Shown here piece after piece: positions 8,338 through 16,647 of a stretch of DNA of 64,000 nt (within the stretch, counting starts at the first letter, position 1; each line of letters starts with the position of its first letter). The DNA lies in the NCBI RefSeq assembly GCF_000297095.1, contig NZ_AEEA01000113.1, positions 1 through 64,000 on the forward strand, in the 5' to 3' direction. The notes under the pieces are model-generated. The model was not told the origin of the DNA, ran no database searches, and saw only the letters and a program-made list of their open reading frames with translations. The stretch comes from Treponema primitia ZAS-1. Lineage in GTDB: Bacteria > Spirochaetota > Spirochaetia > Treponematales > Breznakiellaceae. The translations under genes were made by a program, and so were the position numbers.

Positions 8338-8727
8338 CTATTTTTTCCGTTCATCGATCTTGGTGATAACAATATTGGACAGAATTTTGTATTGCGGGGG
8401 AAGCAGTTCCGCATCGGGGGCATCGTACCGGGCCAGGAGCTCCCTGAATTCGGATTCCGAGAGTTCATATTTTTTTTGCTTGTAATGGATAAAGGCAATC
8501 TCGTACTCTGCAGCACAGGCATAGTCGTTGCTTGAGGGAAACCGCTCCAGTATAGTTTCATAGTATCCCAGGGCCTGATTATACCGGTTCCGGTCCGAAG
8601 CTTCCTGAGCCCGCTGCACTATTTCCGCCGGGGTGGCAGTATCCGGGATATTCACCGGCCCGGAGGAGCAGCTTGAAGCTAACACGACAACAGAGGTAAG
8701 AAGGACAGTTAATTTGAGGAAACGCAT
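8338..8727 (-). CDS. Small TPR-like lipoprotein
   Basis: A 129-residue protein with a lipoprotein signal: hydrophobic residues 5-16, then lipobox LASSC with the lipidated Cys at residue 20. The mature part is helical and TPR-like (NRYNQALGYYETILERFPSS, AAEYEIAFIHYKQKKYELSESEFRELLARY), similar in kind to the outer-membrane lipoproteins of the BamD/YfiO family but only about half as long. It ends 46 bases before the nifA-like gene on the same strand. Probably an envelope scaffold protein; specific role unknown. Confidence 0.75.
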   Translation of the reverse strand: MRFLKLTVLLTSVVVLASSCSSGPVNIPDTATPAEIVQRAQEASDRNRYNQALGYYETILERFPSSNDYACAAEYEIAFIHYKQKKYELSESEFRELLARYDAPDAELLPPQYKILSNIVITKIDERKK

Positions 8728-8778
8728 ACCTTTTTTATACTACGGGATACGGGTAAAAACAAGGTCACGAGTCACTTT

Positions 8779-9159
8779 TTACTCTTCAGTGCCTTGAAAG
8801 AGGACGTACAATTCGTCCTTTTCGGGGAGGCTCTTTTTCAGTTCCCGGATATAGGTCCGGGTATCGCCCATTTCCTCGTAGGTGTCGCAATTATCAAGAT
8901 AACGCCGGGTTATGGTGCAATACTTATAGAGCTTTTCCTCACCGAGCTTCTTTTTCCACTTTCCGGCGGCGCAACGGATCCGGAGTACGTACCGGTCATC
9001 GCCGGTGGATTTTTCCGGGACCAGTTTACAATGGATACAATTGGCGCAGTAAATTTTTCCGGCATGAAAATCCTGCTCTTCCGTCGGATAGTCATCCGCC
9101 GGGTCAATCGATTGATGTTTCTCCTCTTCCTGTTCCTCCACGTCCGCAATCCGGATCAT
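8779..9159 (-). CDS. Cys-rich hypothetical protein
   Basis: A 126-residue acidic protein I do not recognise. It carries six cysteines: CANCIHC, then RCAAGKW, KYC and DNC, a spacing that could hold a zinc ion or an iron-sulfur centre. The first 40 residues are very acidic and probably disordered (EEQEEEKHQ). An upstream in-frame Met at 9225 would add 22 residues, but AAAGGTGG lies 7 bases before the Met at 9159, which starts MIRIADVEE, so the shorter form is preferred; the longer start would also fall inside the 9216-9247 inverted repeat. The next gene to its right, argC, is divergent. Confidence 0.65.
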   Translation of the reverse strand: MIRIADVEEQEEEKHQSIDPADDYPTEEQDFHAGKIYCANCIHCKLVPEKSTGDDRYVLRIRCAAGKWKKKLGEEKLYKYCTITRRYLDNCDTYEEMGDTRTYIRELKKSLPEKDELYVLFQGTEE

Positions 9160-9215
9160 ACGCTTACCACCTTTTAATTCTTTCTTAACTGAGCAAATAC
9201 TCTGAAATATCCCGG

Positions 9216-9247
9216 TTTTAGTCAATATGTATATATATTGACTAAAA
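9216..9247. promoter_or_regulatory. Perfect 13-bp inverted repeat between divergent genes
   Basis: Arms at 9216-9228 and 9235-9247 are exact reverse complements around a 6-base AT loop. Each arm contains an outward-facing TTGACT, so the dyad could be a paired -35 region and an operator for the divergent Cys-rich protein gene and argC. It does not match the ArgR box pattern. No good -10 box is found at 17 bases on either side. Confidence 0.55.
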
Positions 9248-9293
9248 TAAAGATTTATGCAAATTTATACATATGAAAAAGCATCGATACCGT

Positions 9294-9311
9294 CCCCGCG
9301 TAATGGCGGGG
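9294..9311 (+). other. GC-rich leader hairpin before argC
   Basis: CCCCGC (9294-9299) pairs with GCGGGG (9306-9311) around a 6-base loop, followed a few bases later by a short T run. It lies in the presumed argC leader and could be a weak attenuator; nothing more can be said from sequence. Confidence 0.3.
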
Positions 9312-9407
9312 CCTCGCTTTTAAGTTCCCCCCCCTGTATTCTTATAAGAAATTTATCGGTATTTTTTGAACGGGATATTATTCTTTATCCCGATGAGGAG
9401 GTTCGCT

Positions 9408-10541
9408 TTGATCGTTGGCATTATCGGCGCCACCGGATATGCGGGCGCCGAATTGGTTCGGCTGCTTGCGGGGCATCCCGGGGTGACCGGGTTCGCCTTG
9501 GCTTCGGTAAGCTATGAGGGTGACCGGATTGAACATATTTATCCCAATTTTTTGGGGAAAATCGAATCTACCCTGGTAAAACCGGAGGAGGTGATTTCCC
9601 GGTCCCAGGTGGTTTTTGCGGCCCTGCCTCACGGGGTGGGGGAGCCCTTTGCTAAGACCTGTATTGAAAAGAGTATCCCCTTCATCGACCTTTCTGCGGA
9701 TTTTCGTTTTGACGATGACGAGGAAACCTTCGCCGCCTGGTATGGTAAATCATTTGTATATAAGGAATTACGAAACTATTCCGTCTACGGGCTCCCGGAG
9801 TTGAACCGTTCCCGTATTAAGGAACTGGCTTCTTCGAAAAAGCTTATCATTGGTAACCCCGGCTGTTATCCCACCGGAGCTTCCCTGGGGGCCTTCCCCG
9901 CCCTGGCGAAGGGTATGGCGGGGCCGGGAACTATTATCGTAGATTCCGCTTCCGGGGTTACGGGCGGCGGCCGGGAACCAAGCCGTTCCTTCCACTACCC
10001 CGAATGCGCGGATTCCTTAGCCCCCTACAAGGTGGGCGCCCACCGGCACACCCCGGAAATTGCCCGGAACTTCCAAGCCATGACAGCCAGGGCAGCTACG
10101 TCCGCGCCTGTGCAGCAAGGGCCGGCGGTGATCTTTACTCCCCATTTGGCGCCCATGAATCGGGGTATACTCAGTACCATCTACATTCCCCTGGCGGAGG
10201 CCTGGCGGCCCAAGGGAAAAACGGCCGGCGCCCCTCGGCCGCCTACAAAGGAGATTGAGGAAAAGGCTGGGGAGATCCGCCGGGTATACGAAGATTTTTA
10301 CAAGGACGAACCCTTTGTCCGGGTCCTTCCGGCGGGGGTCATCGCCGCAAGCGGCCGGGTCCGGCAGTCCAACTTTTGCGACATATCGATCCACCTGGAT
10401 CAGGCCGGTACTACCCTCCTGGCGGTTTCCGCCATCGACAATATGGTTAAGGGCGCCGCGGGACAGGCGGTTCAGAATATGAATATCATTTTCGGCTTTG
10501 ACGAAACCGACGGGCTAAAGACTATACCGGCTTTATTCTAG
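9408..10541 (+). CDS. argC: N-acetyl-gamma-glutamyl-phosphate reductase
   Basis: Third step of arginine biosynthesis: NADPH-dependent reduction of N-acetylglutamyl phosphate. The Rossmann start IVGIIGATGYAGAELVRLL and the catalytic Cys in GNPGCYPTG (about residue 152 of the chosen form) are present, as are the conserved HRHTPEI and the C-terminal DNMVKGAAGQAVQNMN. The start is a TTG at 9408, which gives 377 residues and is preceded at 6 bases by GAGGAGG; the longer ATG start at 9366 would place the ribosome site inside the gene. First gene of a compact argC-argB-argD cluster. An inserted linker of about 20 residues (KGKTAGAPRPPTKEIEEK) before the last third looks lineage-specific. Confidence 0.94.
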   Translation: MIVGIIGATGYAGAELVRLLAGHPGVTGFALASVSYEGDRIEHIYPNFLGKIESTLVKPEEVISRSQVVFAALPHGVGEPFAKTCIEKSIPFIDLSADFRFDDDEETFAAWYGKSFVYKELRNYSVYGLPELNRSRIKELASSKKLIIGNPGCYPTGASLGAFPALAKGMAGPGTIIVDSASGVTGGGREPSRSFHYPECADSLAPYKVGAHRHTPEIARNFQAMTARAATSAPVQQGPAVIFTPHLAPMNRGILSTIYIPLAEAWRPKGKTAGAPRPPTKEIEEKAGEIRRVYEDFYKDEPFVRVLPAGVIAASGRVRQSNFCDISIHLDQAGTTLLAVSAIDNMVKGAAGQAVQNMNIIFGFDETDGLKTIPALF

Positions 10542-10622
10542 GACCTGTCCGGGCTTGTGATCTGACTTAGGATTATGTCAAGATAAACGGAGACTACGGG
10601 TCTTCATAAAGAGGAAAAGACA

Positions 10623-11501
10623 ATGAAGGAAGTACTTAATAACAACGATAGGGCGGAGGTGCTGGTCCATGCGTTGCCCTATATACAGGCCTACCAGGGC
10701 AAGACCGTGGTGGTAAAGTACGGCGGGAACGCCATGATCAACGCCGAGCTGAAAGCTGCGGTGATCCAGGACCTGATCCTCATGAGCTGCGTGGGGATAC
10801 GGACAGTGCTGGTCCATGGGGGCGGCCCGGAAATTGAGTCCATGCTTAACAGCCTGGGCAAGGAGAGCCGCTTCGTTCAGGGGCTGCGCTATACCGATGA
10901 GGAGACCATGGAAATTGTCCAGATGGTCCTCTGCGGTAAGGTGAACAAGGATATCACCGCGCTGATCCAGCAGGCCGGCGGCAAGGCGCTGGGCCTTTGC
11001 GGTATAGACGGGGGGCTTCTTCTGGGAAGGTTCCTCAAATCCGCCGGGGAAGATCTGGGGTTTGTGGGGGAAATTGAAACCGTGAACGCCTCGGTTCTGG
11101 AGACCGTGCTGGAAAGCGGCGCTATCCCGGTGGTTTCCTCCGTAGCCCTGGGTACCGGCGACGCTGAGGGGCATATCCTCAACGTTAATGCGGATACCGC
11201 GGCCGCCCAAATTGCCGTGGCTATTAAGGCGGAGAAGCTCATCCTGATAACCGACGTACAGGGCATACTCCGGAATGTTCAGGACCCGGACTCCCTGATA
11301 AAACAGCTGCCCCGTTCGGAGCTTGAGAATCTGAAAAAACAGGGTGTGGTAAGCAAGGGGATGATCCCCAAGACTGAATGCTGCAGCCTCGCCCTGGACG
11401 GCGGGGTAAAGAAGGCCCATATCATCGACGGGCGTCTTCCCCATGCGCTGCTCATCGAGCTGTTCACCGACGAGGGCATTGGGACGATGATTGAAGCGTA
11501 G
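10623..11501 (+). CDS. argB: Acetylglutamate kinase
   Basis: A 292-residue amino-acid-kinase-fold enzyme, usual family length. It phosphorylates N-acetylglutamate in the second step of arginine synthesis. The nucleotide-binding KYGGNAM (near residue 33), the VLVHGGGPEI loop (near 61) and the C-terminal SKGMIPKTECC segment with the transition-state Lys are intact. The N-terminal extension before VVVKYGGNAM is of the length seen in arginine-sensitive enzymes, so feedback inhibition is possible. GAGGAAA precedes the ATG. Located 81 bases after argC and 36 before argD. Confidence 0.95.
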   Translation: MKEVLNNNDRAEVLVHALPYIQAYQGKTVVVKYGGNAMINAELKAAVIQDLILMSCVGIRTVLVHGGGPEIESMLNSLGKESRFVQGLRYTDEETMEIVQMVLCGKVNKDITALIQQAGGKALGLCGIDGGLLLGRFLKSAGEDLGFVGEIETVNASVLETVLESGAIPVVSSVALGTGDAEGHILNVNADTAAAQIAVAIKAEKLILITDVQGILRNVQDPDSLIKQLPRSELENLKKQGVVSKGMIPKTECCSLALDGGVKKAHIIDGRLPHALLIELFTDEGIGTMIEA

Positions 11502-11537
11502 TATTAGTGCTAGTACCATTACGATAAGGGGGATGCT

Positions 11538-12734
11538 ATGAGCGATGTGTTTATGAATACCTACCACCGGCTGCCGGTTACCTTTGCTAAGGGTGATGGC
11601 GCCTGGCTTACGGATATTACGGGGAAGCGGTACCTGGATTTTACCGCCGGGATTGCCGTGAACTGTTTGGGCCACGGATACCCGGCCTTGGTAAAGGCCA
11701 TTGCGGATCAGGCGGCGAAGCTCAACCACGTGTGTAACTATTACCAAAGCGATGTAAGCGCCGCCTTCGCAGAAAAGCTGGTGGCAGCCTGTTCCGGGGC
11801 GGGGATGCAGAAGCTGTTCCTGGGGAACTCCGGGGCTGAGGCCAACGAAGGGGCCTGTAAAATAGCCCGGAAATATTCCTTAAAAAAATACGGAGAAGGG
11901 CGGCATCAGATTGTAACCCTTAGGGGGAGTTTCCACGGCAGGACCATCACCACCCTGGCGGCAACCGGGCAGGATAAGTTTCATCAGGACTTCGGCCCCT
12001 TTACCGAGGGCTTTCTCTATGCACCCGGCGGGGACATAGACGCCCTGGACAGGGCCCTTGACAGAAATACGGTGGCGGGGCTTCTCATCGAGGCCATCCA
12101 GGGGGAAAGCGGTATCGTGCCCCAAACGCCGGAGTATATCGCCGCCGCGGCAAAACTTTGCGCCGAACGGGACATACTGCTCATGTTTGACGAGGTCCAG
12201 TGCGGGGTGGGCAGGACCGGAACCTTCCTGGCCTGTGAAGCCTACCATGACGAGCATGGTTTAGGGGTCAAACCCGACGTGGTCACCCTGGCCAAGGGCC
12301 TTTCCGCCGGTCTTCCCGTGGGCGCCGTCCTGGCGGGGGAAAAGGCTGCGGATACCCTCGGGAACAGCGACCACGGCAGCACCTTTGGCGGCAATCCTCT
12401 GGCCGCAGCCGCAGGATTGGTGGTGCTGGAAACCGTAAACAACCCGGCTTTCCTCAAAGAAATTACCCGGAAAGGCGAGAAGATCAGGGCGGATATCCGG
12501 GCCTGGAATCACCCTAAGGTGAAGGAGATCCGTGGCCGGGGCCTCATGATTGGTGTGGATATCACCGATGACGCCTGGCCGATTCTGGAAAAAGCCATAG
12601 CCCGGGCGGACGCGAAAACACCGGGGCTCCTGATCCTCAGCGCCGGGCCCAAGACCCTGCGTTTCCTGCCGCCGTATATCATCAGCGATGCTGAGATTGA
12701 ACAGGGGCTGGGAATATTGAGAGATTTATTGTAG
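11538..12734 (+). CDS. argD: Acetylornithine aminotransferase
   Basis: A 398-residue class III PLP aminotransferase, fourth step of arginine synthesis (N-acetylglutamate semialdehyde to acetylornithine). Family marks: GNSGAEANEGACKIAR for the phosphate site, the LLMFDEVQCGVGRTG stretch with the PLP-binding Asp, the Schiff-base Lys in LAKGLSAGLP, and STFGGNPLAAAAG. A run of Gs acts as ribosome site before the ATG. It is the last gene of the cluster; argF and argJ are not in this window. It converges on the epimerase gene with only 19 bases between stops. Confidence 0.93.
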   Translation: MSDVFMNTYHRLPVTFAKGDGAWLTDITGKRYLDFTAGIAVNCLGHGYPALVKAIADQAAKLNHVCNYYQSDVSAAFAEKLVAACSGAGMQKLFLGNSGAEANEGACKIARKYSLKKYGEGRHQIVTLRGSFHGRTITTLAATGQDKFHQDFGPFTEGFLYAPGGDIDALDRALDRNTVAGLLIEAIQGESGIVPQTPEYIAAAAKLCAERDILLMFDEVQCGVGRTGTFLACEAYHDEHGLGVKPDVVTLAKGLSAGLPVGAVLAGEKAADTLGNSDHGSTFGGNPLAAAAGLVVLETVNNPAFLKEITRKGEKIRADIRAWNHPKVKEIRGRGLMIGVDITDDAWPILEKAIARADAKTPGLLILSAGPKTLRFLPPYIISDAEIEQGLGILRDLL

Positions 12735-12753
12735 CCGACGGGATTTTGTAGAA

Positions 12754-13443
12754 TTACTGTACAGATTCGTTAAACTGTTTGATATGATTCTCGATTTCGC
12801 CGCAGGAAACTTCGCCGGAAGTTCCGGGCCGGAACAGGAGTGAAGTGCCCGCTACAAAAATGTTTGCCCCTGCGGAGCGCATCTTGAGGGCATTTTCTAA
12901 GGTCACGTTGCCGTCAACCTCAATTTCCACCTCCGCAAAACCCCGGTCATCCAGCAGGGTCCGCAGACGCTTAATCTTGTCCAGGGTTTGGGGGATTAGT
13001 TTTTGACCGGCGAACCCGGGGTTAACGGTCATCAAGAGGACCGCGTCAACATCGGGAAGGACATCCTCAATTGTCATCAGCGGGGTTGCCGGATTCAGGG
13101 CGACCATGGGTTTTGCCCCCAGGGTGCGGATTTTATGCAGTACACGCTGGAGATGCCTGGTGGTCTCCACATGTACGGAAACATATTCTCCCCCCTGCGG
13201 CAGGAACCATTCCAGCTTTTCCCCGGGATTTTCGATCATCAGGTGTATGTCCAGGGGAATGGAGGAACCCCTACGGATCTGCCGGGTCATATCGGTACCC
13301 AGCATCAGGTTTGGCACAAAGGATCCGTCCATAACATCAATGTGCAAATAGGGGATATGGTTAGTTTCAAAAATATCAATGGTATCCCGCAGATAAAAGA
13401 GATCAGCGCACATCATGGAAGGGGAAAGTTTTGGGGCTAACAT
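12754..13443 (-). CDS. Ribulose-/allulose-phosphate 3-epimerase
   Basis: A 229-residue TIM-barrel epimerase of the Rpe/AlsE family. Metal-binding and catalytic motifs are present: LSPSMMCADL, HIDVMDGSFVPN, DIHLMIENP, MTVNPGFAGQ and EVDGNVT. It is the last gene of a tightly packed leftward operon with two zinc dehydrogenases and a TIM-barrel isomerase, so it is more likely a peripheral sugar-specific epimerase (allulose-6-phosphate type) than the housekeeping pentose-phosphate enzyme; sequence alone does not settle this. GGGGGAAA upstream of the ATG serves as ribosome site. Confidence 0.85.
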   Translation of the reverse strand: MLAPKLSPSMMCADLFYLRDTIDIFETNHIPYLHIDVMDGSFVPNLMLGTDMTRQIRRGSSIPLDIHLMIENPGEKLEWFLPQGGEYVSVHVETTRHLQRVLHKIRTLGAKPMVALNPATPLMTIEDVLPDVDAVLLMTVNPGFAGQKLIPQTLDKIKRLRTLLDDRGFAEVEIEVDGNVTLENALKMRSAGANIFVAGTSLLFRPGTSGEVSCGEIENHIKQFNESVQ

Positions 13444-13448
13444 GTTTT

Positions 13449-14492
13449 TTATTTCCCCCAGGGTTTCACCACTACCCGCATGCCCTGGTGTCCTTCGGCA
13501 ACTTCGAAGGCCTCCTGTATCTTGTCCAGGTTGAAGCGATGGGAGATGTAGGGCTTAATATCCGGCCTGCCTGCGGCGATAAGTTCAATGGCCTGCTGGT
13601 GATGCCGGGGCAGGGAACCATGGGCGCCGAGTACAAAAAGTTCCTTATAGTGAATAATGTTGGTGTCCAGGGTGACCGTACTGCCCGCCGGTAATCCGCC
13701 AAAAAAATTTACCCGCGCCCGGTTCTTGGCCATTTTCAGGGCGTCAACATGGGATTGGGGTGAGGGATTTGCCGTAAAGATAACATCGGCGCCAAGCCCG
13801 CCGGTTTCTTCCAATACCCTTTGTATAGCATTTTCTTCTGAGGAACAGATGTACACATCGGCGCCGAATTTTTTGGCCCCCTCCAGCCGCGGCCGGGAAC
13901 GCTGTACCACAATTACCTTTGTGGCGCCGGACATATAGGCAATGGGAATGATCATACAGCCGATGGGTCCTGCGCCGATGATGACCACCGTGTCCCCCAG
14001 GCGGATATTGGTTAGTTCTACTGCATTAAGAACACAGGCCAGGGGTTCCGCCAGGGCAGCTTCGTCATAGCTCATGGCATCCGGTATTTTATGTACCGGG
14101 CCGTAATTAACCACCGTTTTATTTAATAACACATATTCCGCAAAGCTGCCGGCGAACTGATAGCCCATGGCATAGTTAATCTGGCAGTTATTGCCAATCC
14201 CCGCTTCACAAAAAACACATTCACCACAGGGAACGTCCGCACCGATTGCCACCCGGTCACCCTTCTTAAATTTAGTAACATTGGCGCCCAGCTCAACGAT
14301 CTCTCCGGACGCTTCATGCCCAAGGATTTGCGGGGGTTTAACCCGGGAATTCCCATGATGAAAGATACGTATATCCGACCCGCACACCGCACAGGATTGC
14401 ACCTTTACTAAAACACTATCCGCATCAACGGTGGGTGTGGGAACTTCCCGTACTTCAATTTTATCCTTATCCAGATAGACCGCTGCTTTCAT
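13449..14492 (-). CDS. Zinc-dependent sugar-alcohol dehydrogenase
   Basis: A 347-residue medium-chain dehydrogenase (MDR) with catalytic zinc ligands in CAVCGSDI (Cys) and GHEASGEI (His-Glu), the structural-zinc cluster CGECVFCEAGIGNNC, and an NAD-binding Rossmann region around VIIGAGPIGCM. It belongs with sorbitol/threonine/galactitol-phosphate dehydrogenases. Spacing to the upstream dehydrogenase is one base, and an AGAGGA ribosome site precedes the ATG. Two different MDR enzymes in the same operon suggest successive oxidation of a polyol or hydroxyl group of the imported sugar; substrate not assigned. Confidence 0.88.
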   Translation of the reverse strand: MKAAVYLDKDKIEVREVPTPTVDADSVLVKVQSCAVCGSDIRIFHHGNSRVKPPQILGHEASGEIVELGANVTKFKKGDRVAIGADVPCGECVFCEAGIGNNCQINYAMGYQFAGSFAEYVLLNKTVVNYGPVHKIPDAMSYDEAALAEPLACVLNAVELTNIRLGDTVVIIGAGPIGCMIIPIAYMSGATKVIVVQRSRPRLEGAKKFGADVYICSSEENAIQRVLEETGGLGADVIFTANPSPQSHVDALKMAKNRARVNFFGGLPAGSTVTLDTNIIHYKELFVLGAHGSLPRHHQQAIELIAAGRPDIKPYISHRFNLDKIQEAFEVAEGHQGMRVVVKPWGK

Positions 14493-14493
14493 T

Positions 14494-15546
14494 TTAATCC
14501 TCTTTATTGGTAAACATAATCTTTACATAAAATTCTTCGCGTTTCCGGGCAATATCAAAGGCCGTACCACAATCGGCAAAACTGAACCGATGGGTTATCA
14601 GTTTTTCTAAGCGCAGTATCCCCTTATTCATACATTGAATGGCCAGTTTCCAATCATTATGGGTCTCATTGTAACTGGAGTTCCAGGTTCCCCGCAGGGT
14701 AAGCTGTTTCCTCAGTATTTCCCAATAGGCCTTCTGGGGAATGTCCATGTTCTTTGCAGGGTTGCCCATAAGGACCACCTTGCCAAAGGTTTTGGCGGTT
14801 TTTAAACATCCTTCCAGGGTAGCGGAAACTCCGGCGGCTTCAAGCGCCACATCCGCCCCTTTCCCCTGGGTGATGCCCTTTATATATTCACCGGGATCGG
14901 TAGTTTTACTGTCCACCGTATGGATAAAACCCAATTCCCGGGCAAAATCCAGTTTTTTCTTGTCCACATCGATAAGCGCTACCTGAGCGGCCCCCCATCC
15001 TGCGGCAATCTGGGCTGCCAAAAGACCAATGGTTCCGGCGCCGAAGATCGCCACCGTGTCCCCTAAGCCAATCCCTGCTTGGCTCAGGGCATGGATGGCC
15101 ACGGCGCAGGGCTCACACATGGCGGCATGTTCAAAGGGAACCGTTTCGGGAATAAACACCAGGTTCCATTTTTTTACCGCAATATATTCTGCAAAGGCGC
15201 CATCCCGGCGGGAACCATAGTAATCATAATCCTGACATTGGGGGTATTCGCCGATTTGGCAGGCCTCACATTTGTTGCAGGGAATAAGGGGGAAAACCGC
15301 CGCTTTTTTGCCTATCAGATGTTGATCTTCCGCCGAGGCTTCCACAATTTCTCCGGCAAATTCATGGCCGGGGATGGTCGGAAAGTGATAGGTGCCCTTT
15401 TCAAATACCCGGGGAATATCGGAACCGCAGATTCCCGCAGCCCGCACTTTTAATAAAACTTCATCCGGTTTCCTGGTAGGTACCGGAACTTGTTCGTACC
15501 GTAAATCACCGATACCATGCAAATTACAAGCCATCATTGATTGCAT
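14494..15546 (-). CDS. Galactitol-1-phosphate 5-dehydrogenase-like MDR
   Basis: A 350-residue zinc-dependent MDR. Catalytic zinc site GICGSDIPR and GHEFAGEIVE, structural zinc loop CNKCEACQIGEYPQC, cofactor-binding AIFGAGTIGLL. The GSRRDGAFAEY segment and the C-terminal RGTWNSSYN region are typical of galactitol-1-phosphate dehydrogenases (GatD-like). Only 3 bases separate it from the upstream isomerase stop, so it is the second gene of the operon driven by the promoter at 16491-16542. Compared with its neighbour at 13449 it is clearly a distinct subfamily and not a recent duplicate. Confidence 0.86.
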   Translation of the reverse strand: MQSMMACNLHGIGDLRYEQVPVPTRKPDEVLLKVRAAGICGSDIPRVFEKGTYHFPTIPGHEFAGEIVEASAEDQHLIGKKAAVFPLIPCNKCEACQIGEYPQCQDYDYYGSRRDGAFAEYIAVKKWNLVFIPETVPFEHAAMCEPCAVAIHALSQAGIGLGDTVAIFGAGTIGLLAAQIAAGWGAAQVALIDVDKKKLDFARELGFIHTVDSKTTDPGEYIKGITQGKGADVALEAAGVSATLEGCLKTAKTFGKVVLMGNPAKNMDIPQKAYWEILRKQLTLRGTWNSSYNETHNDWKLAIQCMNKGILRLEKLITHRFSFADCGTAFDIARKREEFYVKIMFTNKED

Positions 15547-15549
15547 TTT

Positions 15550-16446
15550 TTATTCCGTAATAAGCGGACGGAAATAGTCCACGCTTTCTTTTAAATCCCG
15601 AATAATACGGAATTCCGTATCCCAATGTTCCCGGTGTGAAATCTCGAACGCAAAAAGCACATCGGTTGCGCCGCTTTTCTTTACGGTATCCATTACCCGT
15701 TCCCGGGTAATAATGCCGGTTTTGTTGGCTTCTTCTGTAAACGGCGCGTGATTCGATTTGTGCAGTACCGTCTGCTGCAAATGAATGATCGGGGACACCG
15801 GCGCGAGTTGTTCAATCCACGGATAGGGGTCCCGCTGGTCAGGGTGGGGAGCGTGGCCCACATCAAGACATACCTTAAGAGGCGCCCCGGAATGGGCATT
15901 AACCCGGGCCAGGAGTTCCTTGGTTTCTTCAATGGTATTAGCCATTTCCCGGGGAACGCTCATGGGTTCGAAGATAAGGCACTCATAGCCCTGTTCTTTG
16001 GCGTAGAAACTCAGTTCCTGCCAACCCTTGACCGCTTCATCCAGGATATATTTTTGTTTATCCCCATTATCGTAGGTATCGAAGGTCATAATACCAAAAT
16101 GAGAACCGGCGTTTTTGGCGCCAAAGCGTTGCCCAATATCCAGAAATCGCTTGAACCAGTCCAGCCAAAATTGCCGTGCCTCCGGATCGGGACTCATCAA
16201 GTGATTAACCCGGGTGAAAGCGCTGGTAAAAAGACTCTCCACAACGATATCGTATTCTTTAATCGCAATACCTATGCGTTTGATTTGACTTTCTATATAA
16301 TCCTTTGGCCAAAAAGGATTGATGATGTCCGCCACCAACTGTACATACCGGAGCCCCAGATCCTTCCGTACCACTCTGGTCCAGACTTCCGGTTCCGGAT
16401 ATTTATTGATTGCAAACCCTAAATTGATACCTAAACGATAGCTCAT
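15550..16446 (-). CDS. TIM-barrel sugar-phosphate isomerase/epimerase
   Basis: A 298-residue protein of the AP-endonuclease-2/xylose-isomerase-like TIM-barrel family. Metal ligands can be placed at the E in CLIFEPMSVPRE, the DVGH motif in KVCLDVGHAPHP, the IIHLQQ strand and the terminal FAFEISHREHWD. Proteins of this type isomerise or epimerise small sugar phosphates (for example tetruloses or hexuloses). First gene of the leftward operon. The ATG at 16446 is preferred over the TTG six bases upstream because AAGGG lies 7 bases before it. Substrate unknown. Confidence 0.82.
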   Translation of the reverse strand: MSYRLGINLGFAINKYPEPEVWTRVVRKDLGLRYVQLVADIINPFWPKDYIESQIKRIGIAIKEYDIVVESLFTSAFTRVNHLMSPDPEARQFWLDWFKRFLDIGQRFGAKNAGSHFGIMTFDTYDNGDKQKYILDEAVKGWQELSFYAKEQGYECLIFEPMSVPREMANTIEETKELLARVNAHSGAPLKVCLDVGHAPHPDQRDPYPWIEQLAPVSPIIHLQQTVLHKSNHAPFTEEANKTGIITRERVMDTVKKSGATDVLFAFEISHREHWDTEFRIIRDLKESVDYFRPLITE

Positions 16447-16490
16447 AACCAAACCCTTGGGATAGCGGTAAATAATATGTTACATATTTA

Positions 16491-16542
16491 GTTATACCCC
16501 ATAACTTATTGAGATAATAAACGGGGGGATTGTATTTGTCAA
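16491..16542 (-). promoter_or_regulatory. ROK-regulon promoter, copy C
   Basis: Minus strand: TTGACA at 16542-16537, 17 bases, TATTAT at 16519-16514, then the perfect dyad GTTAT-N5-ATAAC at 16505-16491, just after the predicted start. The sequence from 8 bases before the -35 to the dyad is closely shared with promoters at 17964 and 25737. It drives the four-gene operon 16446-12754. Confidence 0.82.
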
Positions 16543-16550
16543 TAAAAATC

Positions 16551-16578
16551 TTGATTTTGCCTTTGTTTTTGTTACAAT
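16551..16578 (+). promoter_or_regulatory. Likely promoter of the ROK regulator
   Basis: TTGATT at 16551-16556, 16 bases, TACAAT at 16573-16578. It starts back-to-back with promoter C, so the two divergent transcription units share about 60 bases of control DNA. No clear copy of the GTTA-N7-TAAC dyad lies downstream of it. Confidence 0.5.
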
Positions 16579-16647
16579 TCTATCAATTGGTTTAAATGCA
16601 GCAGCCACTTGCACATTTTTCATTTTTATTGCTAGGCTCATCACAAC

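Noticed and set aside
9216..9247. ArgR box before argC
   Set aside because: The inverted repeat does not contain the TGAAT/ATTCA core of ArgR sites.
10578..11747. 389-codon open frame antisense to argB
   Set aside because: It lies wholly opposite intact argB and the argD start, has no ribosome site or recognisable domain, and is a shadow of high-GC codon bias.
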